Below, in pieces: positions 1-4,973 of a DNA stretch of 8,049 nucleotides. Position numbers and translations under genes: made by a program. Location: positions 1 to 8,049 of the forward strand of contig CAIYYO010000104.1 of NCBI GenBank assembly GCA_903930485.1, given 5' to 3'. The notes under the pieces are model-generated. The model ran no database searches. It was given only the letters and a program-made list of their open reading frames with translations, and had not been told where the DNA came from. How positions within the stretch are numbered: the first letter of the stretch is position 1; every line of letters starts with the position of its first letter. Source of the DNA: Methanobacteriota archaeon (GTDB lineage Archaea > Altiarchaeota > Altiarchaeia > IMC4 > QMZM01).

Positions 1-944
1 ACTCCGCCGACTGCCGCCGTAGAGAATACCACAGCGAGCTCCTCGACCCCCCCGCCGATTCCCGAGGTCGAAAAACCCCACACCGTATAGTTATTCTGGA
101 GATACTTGTAATCGGCCAAAGGGACTGCGCCGCTGTTCAGGACCACGATCCTTTCGCCTCCGGCGACGATGTCCTTGAACGAGTTTTCCTTGAAGGTAAC
201 AGGATGTATGCGCCAGACCGTCTGGTCCATCCGGTAGGCCGCCTTCAGGGTGCCGTTGGGCATGTAGACGCTGGCGCTCCCGTTCTCGACGTAGACCTCC
301 GAGAAATTCCTGATATCGGTCGAATTATGAGTCACCGGGTCGGTCCCTTGGGTGATCTTTTCAATGTAGTCCACGTTCGTGCCTCCCGTTGCCACGAGTA
401 TCTCGCTGTTCCCGTCCCTGTCTAGGTCGTCGACGTAGATGTCGCGCACCCATTCGTTCATGTTCAGCAGTTTTTCAGGGGCATTGGACCCTCGCTTTAT
501 GACGTAGACGTCTCCGTTGTCTCTCATGACCTTGTATATCAATTCAGGCCTTTCGATGATAGTAGGCGCATTGGAGAAATCGAACCTTGTGATGTTGGTA
601 TCGAAAGTGTTAAGGAATCCGCTTCCAAGCAGTATCTCAGCGTAGCCGTCTCCATTGATGTCGCCGACCTGCAAGGCCGATACCGGAAAATCTATTCCAT
701 ACTTGTTCTTGAGGATGCCGTCGTAGCTCAGGACATAGACCGTATCCGAGGTCGCAGCTACGATCTCAGGCACCGAGTCGTTGTCCACGTCGCCCACGGC
801 TATGCCGCGAACGTCCCCGTCCGCCCCGTGCATCCATTTCAGGGAGAGAATGTCTTCTGAGGCGTACGAACAGGCAGCGAGGCTAGCCAGGATTGCAATA
901 ATCGCCAGCGATCTGACCAGAGTGACCGGATAATTCAAGGACAT
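1..944 (-). CDS. Exported FG-GAP/VCBS beta-propeller repeat protein (3'-truncated by window edge)
   Basis: The frame is open for 314 codons from ATG 944 to the left edge, with no stop. Residues 1-28 look like a signal peptide: R11, a hydrophobic run at 13-24, then both a lipobox-like LAAC (22-25) and a signal-peptidase-I-like SYA (26-28). It could therefore be a lipoprotein or a cleaved secreted protein. Three FG-GAP-type units follow, each with a GD.D.D..E-like calcium-loop pattern: about 48-65 (GDVDNDSVPEI), 91-108 (GDINGDGYAEI) and 169-186 (DDLDRDGNSEI). Such repeats form integrin-alpha-like beta-propeller blades on the cell surface. Seven N-X-S/T sequons are visible, four of them within residues 207-232. 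The start is fixed because no other ATG lies before the in-frame stop at 957-959. There is no ribosome binding site, and the TATA-like tract 26 bases upstream suggests a leaderless message. It is divergent from the ACT-DUF5612 gene. Ligand and function are unknown; the C-terminal part is outside the window. Confidence 0.85.
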   Translation of the reverse strand, partial: MSLNYPVTLVRSLAIIAILASLAACSYASEDILSLKWMHGADGDVRGIAVGDVDNDSVPEIVAATSDTVYVLSYDGILKNKYGIDFPVSALQVGDINGDGYAEILLGSGFLNTFDTNITRFDFSNAPTIIERPELIYKVMRDNGDVYVIKRGSNAPEKLLNMNEWVRDIYVDDLDRDGNSEILVATGGTNVDYIEKITQGTDPVTHNSTDIRNFSEVYVENGSASVYMPNGTLKAAYRMDQTVWRIHPVTFKENSFKDIVAGGERIVVLNSGAVPLADYKYLQNNYTVWGFSTSGIGGGVEELAVVFSTAAVGG

Positions 945-960
945 ATTATTAATAAGTCAA

Positions 961-976
961 TATTATTATATAAAGA
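961..976. promoter_or_regulatory. Shared TATA-box-like element between divergent genes
   Basis: The 50-base gap between start codons at 944 (minus) and 995 (plus) holds an A/T-rich core, TTATATAAA at 966-974, that reads as a good archaeal TATA box on either strand. Its centre (about 970) is 25 bases from the plus start and 26 from the minus start. That is the usual archaeal TATA-to-transcription-start distance, so both transcripts would begin at or next to their ATG. Neither gene has a Shine-Dalgarno sequence. That one element serves both directions is inferred. Confidence 0.65.
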
Positions 977-994
977 TTACATTTTCATAAAAGA

Positions 995-1651
995 ATGGAA
1001 AAAACCGAAAAAGCCCTCTGGATCGAGCTGAAAAACGTCGTAGGGGCCATGAAGGACATCACGACGACGATCGCCAAGCACAAAGGCAACATATGCGACA
1101 TAGAGCAGATAGGCAAGAAGGAGAACGTGAACCTCTACCTCGAAGTAGACAAAGCCGACGACTTCGACAAATTGATCAAAGACTTAAAGAAGCTGAGCGT
1201 GATAGTGAACCTTACGACTGTGCCGTCGTTCGCGAACGTCTTCGGGAAATGGGTAATCGTGATCGGCGGCGGAGCGCAGATAGCAGAGGTCGCCAAAGGC
1301 GCGATCGCGGAAGCCGACAGGCACAACATACGCGGGGAAAAGATATCCGTCGACACCATACCCCTGGTCGGCGAGAAAGAGATCGCAGAAGCCGTCCGAG
1401 CGGTCGCAAGGCTGCCGAGGGCGAAGATAGTGATACTCGCCGGGGCCCTGATGGGCGGGGAGATAACCGAAGCAGTAAAGGAAGTGCAAGAACAGGGCAT
1501 ACCGGTCGTGTCGCTGAACATGGCGGGATCGGTCCCGGATGCGGCGGATCTGGTGGTGACGGACCCCGTGCAGGCGGGCGTGATGGCAGTCATGCACATA
1601 GCAGATACCGCGAAGTTCACGATAGACAAGCAGAAAGGCAGGAAATATTAG
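995..1651 (+). CDS. ACT domain plus DUF5612 protein, predicted amino-acid-responsive regulator
   Basis: This 218-residue cytosolic protein has an N-terminal ACT domain at about residues 6-76, with an alternating strand-helix pattern and the VVGAM turn (15-19) where ACT domains usually bind an amino acid at a dimer interface. From about 82 to 213 it matches the C-terminal domain I know from methanogen proteins annotated DUF5612. Landmarks are VIVIGGGAQIAEVA (87-100), EADRHNIRGEKISVDTIPL (106-124), ILAGALMGGEIT (147-158) and a SLNMAGSVPDAADLVVTDP run (173-191). These resemble a Rossmann-like sensor more than an enzyme with clear catalytic residues. Biochemical function is, to my knowledge, unestablished. 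The location beside amino-acid biosynthesis genes fits a sensing or allosteric role, which is inference. The start at 995 has no ribosome binding site and lies 25 bases from the TATA core, so the message is probably leaderless. The stop codon overlaps the tail of the convergent gene by 4 bases. Confidence 0.9.
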   Translation: MEKTEKALWIELKNVVGAMKDITTTIAKHKGNICDIEQIGKKENVNLYLEVDKADDFDKLIKDLKKLSVIVNLTTVPSFANVFGKWVIVIGGGAQIAEVAKGAIAEADRHNIRGEKISVDTIPLVGEKEIAEAVRAVARLPRAKIVILAGALMGGEITEAVKEVQEQGIPVVSLNMAGSVPDAADLVVTDPVQAGVMAVMHIADTAKFTIDKQKGRKY

Positions 1652-1959
1652 TAGTCCATAGGCCCGGCAGGCGGCTGGGTATAGCTTTTCTTAGGCGTAA
1701 CCTTGTCGTTCTCGTGACCGTCTTTGTCCGCCAGCTTTTTGATCATTTTATTAGTATCCCTTTGCATGTCCAACAGGGCTTTATCGGCCTTGGTCTTTGC
1801 AGCCCCTGATGATTCGACCCCTGAGGTGAGGCGATCCATTTTCCTGTTCTGTTCTCTCAGGGTCTCAAGCTGCGTCTTGAGCAGTTTGTTAGTCTCTTTC
1901 TGCGCTTCCAGGATCTTTGCGAGTAGCCCGTCTGTCCCCCTGTCTACTTTTAAGGCCAT
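1648..1959 (-). CDS. Small charged coiled-coil protein with internal repeat, unknown function
   Basis: A 103-residue protein that I do not recognise. It is Lys/Glu/Gln-rich, lacks membrane segments and cysteines, and is mostly predicted helix. Residues 15-45 carry coiled-coil-like Leu/Ile spacing. A motif at 16-28 (ILEAQKETNKLLK) recurs at 62-74 (LLDMQRDTNKMIK), sharing Q..TNK exactly with conservative changes elsewhere. A Ser/Gly/Ala/Lys linker lies between, and the tail (88-103) is Pro-rich and ends PPAGPMDY. Coding status is supported by a good Shine-Dalgarno GGAGG 8 bases before the ATG and by ordinary codon use, although the plus strand opposite also has short open frames. Its stop codon lies inside the last 4 bases of the convergent ACT-DUF5612 gene. 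It could be a scaffold, an adaptor or a nucleoid-type protein; nothing in the sequence decides. Confidence 0.7.
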   Translation of the reverse strand: MALKVDRGTDGLLAKILEAQKETNKLLKTQLETLREQNRKMDRLTSGVESSGAAKTKADKALLDMQRDTNKMIKKLADKDGHENDKVTPKKSYTQPPAGPMDY

Positions 1960-1967
1960 CCTATGTT

Positions 1968-1972
1968 CCTCC
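1968..1972 (-). promoter_or_regulatory. Shine-Dalgarno GGAGG for the small coiled-coil gene
   Basis: GGAGG on the minus strand is followed by 8 bases and then ATG 1959. It settles the start of a gene whose family is not recognised, and it contrasts with the leaderless starts elsewhere in the window. Confidence 0.75.
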
Positions 1973-2014
1973 GGGTGGGATCGTGAATGATTTCTTATTG
2001 ATTAATCTGTGGAA

Positions 2015-2063
2015 CCCTGTTATTTATTAGACGGGTAGAATAGATAACACATAAAAAACAGGG
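2015..2063. repeat. 7-bp inverted repeat bracketing the dapF promoter
   Basis: CCCTGTT at 2015-2021 is exactly complementary in inverted orientation to AACAGGG at 2057-2063, separated by 35 bases. The left arm touches the TATA-like tract and the right arm runs into the dapF ribosome binding site. A regulator site is possible, but a 7-base match in a 110-base region can arise by chance. Confidence 0.3.
2020..2029 (+). promoter_or_regulatory. TATA-like element for dapF, possibly bidirectional
   Basis: TTATTTATTA lies about 26 bases before a likely transcription start near 2050, giving a leader of about 20 bases that carries the dapF ribosome binding site. Its reverse complement (TAATAAATAA) could also serve the divergent coiled-coil gene with a leader of about 40 bases. 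A second A/T tract containing the palindrome GATTAATC (2000-2007) is an alternative for the minus gene. Confidence 0.4.
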
Positions 2064-2067
2064 GTGG
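2061..2067 (+). promoter_or_regulatory. Ribosome binding site of dapF
   Basis: GGGGTGG, 4 bases before ATG 2072, resembles the archaeal anti-16S consensus GGAGGTGAT and supports this start codon. Confidence 0.6.
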
Positions 2068-2071
2068 ATTT

Positions 2072-2911
2072 ATGTCGGCTAAGGTTTTTTTCACCAAGAT
2101 GCACGGAGCAGGCAACGACTTCATCGTCGTGGACGAGTTCGATTCCGTCGTAGTCTCTGAAAGGGACAAGCCCGCGTTCGTCGCGAAATACGCGAAGAGA
2201 CATTTCGGAGTCGGGGCAGACGGGGTGTTCTTCGTTCAGAAGTCGGACAAGGCAGACGCGAGGTTCGCATTCTACAATCCTGATGGCAGCAAGGCCGAGA
2301 TGTGCGGCAACGGCATAAGATGTTTCGCCAAATATGTTTATGAAAGAGGCCTCGTGAAGAAGGAGAAGATGAACGTAGAGACCCTTGCCGGGATTAAGAC
2401 GCTCGACCTTTTCATCGAAGACGGCATCGTCTCATCTGTGAAAGTCGACATGGGAGTCCCTGGCGTCGAATTCTTGTCGGAAAAGATCACCGTTGACAAT
2501 TTCACGGGCAAAGTTTCGTCGATCAGCACAGGCAACCCCCACGCGATAATTTTTGTCGAAGACGTGGACAAGGTCGACGTATACAATACCGGGAGGAGCA
2601 TCAGGAATTACAAGAAAATGTTCCCGAAGGGCGCGAACGTCCACTTCGTCCAGGTGATGAAGAATAACGAGTACAGGATCAGGACATACGAGCGCGGCGT
2701 GGAAGAAGAGACGCCGGCCTGCGGCACAGGCATATGCGCATCCGCGGTCGCTGCCTCATTGAACGACCTCGCGGACGCGAACAAGCCTTTGATATTCCAT
2801 GCAGTCGGAGGAGACATATCCATCGACCTGAAGCCCGATTTCGCGAACACGAAGAGGGTTTACATGACCGGGCCGGCCGCAGAGGTATTCAGCGGAGAGA
2901 TTGAGATATAA
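2072..2911 (+). CDS. dapF: Diaminopimelate epimerase
   Basis: DapF interconverts LL- and meso-2,6-diaminopimelate in the cytosol by a cofactor-free two-cysteine mechanism, the penultimate step of the DAP route to lysine. At 279 residues it is normal length for the family. The family's hallmarks are in order: KMHGAGNDFIVVD (9-21), FGVGADG (45-51), the first catalytic cysteine in MCGNGIR (Cys78), GNPH (154-157), and the second catalytic cysteine in ERGVEEETPACGTG (Cys217). The C-terminal MTGPAAEVFSGEI is also typical. Both cysteines are intact, so it should be active. The start follows a GGGGTGG ribosome binding site and gives the usual short N-terminus. It stands alone on the plus strand, with no other lysine gene in view, and ends 4 bases from the stop of the convergent FAH-family gene. 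The product could feed lysine synthesis or DAP use elsewhere; lysine is more likely in an archaeon. Confidence 0.97.
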   Translation: MSAKVFFTKMHGAGNDFIVVDEFDSVVVSERDKPAFVAKYAKRHFGVGADGVFFVQKSDKADARFAFYNPDGSKAEMCGNGIRCFAKYVYERGLVKKEKMNVETLAGIKTLDLFIEDGIVSSVKVDMGVPGVEFLSEKITVDNFTGKVSSISTGNPHAIIFVEDVDKVDVYNTGRSIRNYKKMFPKGANVHFVQVMKNNEYRIRTYERGVEEETPACGTGICASAVAASLNDLADANKPLIFHAVGGDISIDLKPDFANTKRVYMTGPAAEVFSGEIEI

Positions 2912-2915
2912 AAGG

Positions 2916-3713
2916 TCACTCGTTGATAGCGTAATTCCTCATATAGCCTATCTTTTCTATAGTCGACTCTATCACGTCTCCGTCCTTCACCAGGCCTACT
3001 CCCTCAGGGGTTCCGGACGCAATGACGTCCCCGGCTTCCAGTGTCATGTATTCAGAGACGTATGAGACGATCTCCGGCGGCTTCATGAGCATCTCGCTCG
3101 TGTTCGACTTCTGTCGCGGTTTTCCGTTGACTTTCAGTTCCAGAGCCAGCCGGCCGGCATCGGGAACGTATTTCTTCGGCACAATCCCCGGGCCGATGGG
3201 CGCGAAGGTGTCGAATCCCTTGCACACGTCCCATGGATCGCCCTTTTTCCGGGCCTCTGCCTGCAGGTCTCTTGCGGTCATGTCGAGAATGATCGTGTAT
3301 CCGGCGATGTATTCATCCGCCTTGTCGAGGCTTATGTCTTTTCCTTTCTTGCCGACGACGATGCCGAGCTCTATCTCGTGCTCGACCTGTTTGGAAATTT
3401 TGGGAAGGATTATCGAATCATCGGGCCCGATCACGGACGTCGAAGGCTTGAGGAAGATAATAGGTCCCCCGCCCGCCGGTTTCAGTTCCTTGACGTGTTT
3501 CGCATAGTTCCAGCCCAGGCAGACGATCTTCGAGGGCAGTATCGGCGAAAGGAGCTTTATCCCGCCGGTGTTTATGTCTTTTTTCCGCGTCGTGTCAAAG
3601 CCGGATGCTATGCATTCGCGCATGTCTTTGTACGGGAGGGCGTATGTCTTCCCTCCGGATATGACTCCAGTGCCAGGTACTCCCTTGCAGGTGTAGGATA
3701 TGAAGGAATTCAT
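2916..3713 (-). CDS. Fumarylacetoacetate hydrolase (FAH) family protein
   Basis: This 265-residue protein belongs to the FAH/FAHD1-like superfamily, Mg/Mn-dependent enzymes that hydrolyse, decarboxylate or tautomerise beta-dicarbonyl or 2-oxo acids. Visible signatures: IVCLGWNYAKHVKEL (63-77), FLKPSTSVIGP (87-97), HEIELGIVVGKKGKDIS (112-128) with probable metal ligands Glu113 and Glu115, TIILDMTARDLQ (140-151) with the third ligand Asp144, WDVCKGFDTFAPIGP (161-175) and SGTPEGVG (233-240). The reaction cannot be told from sequence: acylpyruvate hydrolase, oxaloacetate decarboxylase/tautomerase and hydroxyhepta-dienedioate isomerase all share this pattern. The frame continues 81 codons further upstream into ilvC, but that part is Arg/Asp-rich antisense-like nonsense. 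ATG 3713 gives the normal family length. This ATG overlaps the ilvC stop as ATGA, with a weak AAGGA just upstream, so it is probably translationally coupled to IlvC, whose substrates are also 2-keto/2-hydroxy acids. A role cleaning up or processing a related keto acid is inference. Confidence 0.93.
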   Translation of the reverse strand: MNSFISYTCKGVPGTGVISGGKTYALPYKDMRECIASGFDTTRKKDINTGGIKLLSPILPSKIVCLGWNYAKHVKELKPAGGGPIIFLKPSTSVIGPDDSIILPKISKQVEHEIELGIVVGKKGKDISLDKADEYIAGYTIILDMTARDLQAEARKKGDPWDVCKGFDTFAPIGPGIVPKKYVPDAGRLALELKVNGKPRQKSNTSEMLMKPPEIVSYVSEYMTLEAGDVIASGTPEGVGLVKDGDVIESTIEKIGYMRNYAINE

Positions 3714-4693
3714 TTCCTTGCGAACATCTTCCGCAGGTCGGCGCCGATCTTTTCTACGGGGATCTTTGATTCTTCCTCGCGCATCTTGTTCAGGTTGGGC
3801 ATGCCTTTCTCGCATTCGTCCATCCATTCCTTTGCGAACTTGCCGGACTGTATCTCTTTGAGTATTTCCTTCATGTTCTTTTTCACGTGCTCGTCGACTA
3901 TCCTCTTTCCGCGCGTCCTGCCGCCGTATTCGGCGGTGTTCGAGACCATCTTCCACATGTATTCTATCCCACCGGTCTGTACCAGGTCGGTTATGAGCTT
4001 CAGCTCGTGCAAAGTCTCGAAATACGCTATTTCAGGCTTGTATCCGGCTTCGACAAGGGTCGTGAAAGATGCCTTTATCAATTCCGTTGAGCCTCCGCAG
4101 AGGTCGACTTGTTCGCCGAACAGATCGGTTTCGGTTTCTTCGGCAAAAGACGTCTCCAGGACGCCAGCTCTGGTGGCGCCGAGGGCTTTCGCGATCGCGA
4201 GGGCTGTTTCCTTAGCCTTTCCGGAATAGTTCTGGTCTATGGCTATAAGTGCAGGAGTTCCGAACCCGTCAACATAGGTCTGCCTGACGAGTATCCCAGG
4301 CCCCTTGGGCGCGACCATGATCACATCCACGTTCTCCGGAGGAACTATCTGTTTGAACCTGATATTGAATCCGTGCGAGAACATGATTGCATTGCCTTCG
4401 TCCAAGTTCTTCGCTATGCTTTCCTTGTATATCTTTCCCTGGACTTCGTCGGGTATGAGTATGTGCACTATCTCGGCCTTCTTTGCCGCCTGTTCGATGG
4501 GCAATACTTCGAATCCTGCCTCTTTCGCGGCGTCGAATCCCTTGCCTTTCTTTGCGCCGATTATGACCTCAAGACCCGAATCCCTCATGTTCTGGGCCTG
4601 CGAAGACCCCTGGTTCCCGTATCCTATGACCGCTATAGTCCTTGCCCCGATGACGCTTAGGTCCGCGTCTTTGTCGTAGTACATCTTAGCCAT
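3710..4693 (-). CDS. ilvC: Ketol-acid reductoisomerase (acetohydroxy acid isomeroreductase)
   Basis: IlvC uses Mg2+ and NADPH to turn 2-acetolactate or 2-aceto-2-hydroxybutyrate into the dihydroxy acids of valine/leucine and isoleucine synthesis. At 327 residues it is the short class I form. Rossmann signature GYGNQGSSQAQNMRDSG lies at 24-40, the cofactor-loop region GAKKGKGFDAAK at 46-57, FSHGFNI with His107 at 105-111, and PKGPG at 130-134. The knotted C-terminal domain has Asp190 and Glu194 in DLFGEQ, Glu226 in YFE, Glu230 in HELK, and Ser251 in SNTAEYG; all metal and substrate residues are present. The basic loop suggests NADPH. The start at 4693 (MAKMYYD, the family's usual beginning) is chosen over an upstream in-frame GTG at 4747, which would add 18 unusual residues. 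There is no ribosome binding site, and a TATA-like tract sits about 26 bases upstream, fitting a leaderless transcript. The FAH-family gene follows with an ATGA overlap. No ilvB/ilvN is in view. Confidence 0.97.
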   Translation of the reverse strand: MAKMYYDKDADLSVIGARTIAVIGYGNQGSSQAQNMRDSGLEVIIGAKKGKGFDAAKEAGFEVLPIEQAAKKAEIVHILIPDEVQGKIYKESIAKNLDEGNAIMFSHGFNIRFKQIVPPENVDVIMVAPKGPGILVRQTYVDGFGTPALIAIDQNYSGKAKETALAIAKALGATRAGVLETSFAEETETDLFGEQVDLCGGSTELIKASFTTLVEAGYKPEIAYFETLHELKLITDLVQTGGIEYMWKMVSNTAEYGGRTRGKRIVDEHVKKNMKEILKEIQSGKFAKEWMDECEKGMPNLNKMREEESKIPVEKIGADLRKMFARK

Positions 4694-4714
4694 TTTTTGA
4701 GTTGTAGTTATCTT

Positions 4715-4724
4715 CTTAAGTATT
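4715..4724 (-). promoter_or_regulatory. Weak TATA-like element for ilvC
   Basis: Read on the minus strand the tract is AATACTTAAG, centred about 26 bases before ATG 4693. With no ribosome binding site before that ATG, it suggests a separate leaderless ilvC-FAH transcript rather than simple read-through from tyrA. Just ahead (4733-4745, minus strand) is a T-rich GATTTATTTTCTG tract that could end the tyrA transcript. Confidence 0.4.
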
Positions 4725-4754
4725 AGCCCGTGCAGAAAATAAATCACCCAAAGG

Positions 4755-4973
4755 TCATAAAGCCATCTTCATTGCGCGTCTCACCGCCAGAACGAGACCG
4801 ATGAGCGCCCCGGAAAGGAGGCCGATCACTGTCCCTATCGCTCCGAATTCCTTGCCTATGAGGTATCCGAGCGCTATGCAAATTATTATGTATACCGCCA
4901 GCTCCAGGCCCGATATCACCCCTGCGAAGACGATCTCGGCTTTCGTGAACTTCTTTCCTGCGTCTTCTTTCAT
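4755..4973 (-). CDS. Two-helix membrane miniprotein, AtpZ/AtpI-like
   Basis: A 72-residue integral membrane protein. After a short charged N-terminus (1-12, KEDAGKKFTK) there are two hydrophobic helices at about 14-40 and 43-65, with a short GKEFGA turn and a basic C-terminal end (RRAMKM). The Gly-spaced pattern GYLIGKEFGAIGTVIG (36-51), followed by G.LIG, resembles the small AtpZ/AtpI (ATPase_gene1) proteins that accompany bacterial F-type ATP synthases. The resemblance is by pattern only and such short hydrophobic proteins can match by chance; the usual Asp in the turn is absent. ATG 4973 overlaps the tyrA stop as ATGA, with GGGGGA about 9 bases upstream inside tyrA, so coupled translation is likely. 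No ATP synthase gene is in view, and why it is tied to TyrA is unclear. Being only 72 residues, it rests on this coupling and on its clean two-helix profile. Confidence 0.7.
   Translation of the reverse strand: MKEDAGKKFTKAEIVFAGVISGLELAVYIIICIALGYLIGKEFGAIGTVIGLLSGALIGLVLAVRRAMKMAL

Noticed and set aside
1135..1629. 164-codon open frame antisense to the ACT-DUF5612 gene
   Set aside because: It is wholly opposite a well-recognised gene; the Ser/Thr/Ala-rich translation has no family pattern and arises from codon bias of the real gene.
1093..1809. 238-codon plus-strand frame overlapping the ACT-DUF5612 gene and the coiled-coil gene
   Set aside because: Its Arg/Gly/Asp-rich translation is a typical out-of-frame shadow, and it contradicts two better-supported genes.
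1960..2071. Riboswitch (lysine type) ahead of dapF
   Set aside because: The gap is only 112 bases, A/T-rich, with a predicted leader of about 20 bases and no structured helices of the needed size.
3714..3956. 81-residue N-terminal extension of the FAH-family protein
   Set aside because: It lies inside ilvC in another frame, is Arg/Asp-rich without domain character, and the ATG at 3713 gives the normal family length with an ATGA junction.
3378..4229. 283-codon plus-strand frame opposite the FAH and ilvC genes
   Set aside because: It is antisense to two genes with intact catalytic motifs; no recognisable domain and no ribosome binding site.
4694..4747. Upstream GTG start adding 18 residues to IlvC
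   Set aside because: The extra residues do not fit the family, which begins MAKMYYD-like; the TATA-to-ATG spacing also favours 4693.
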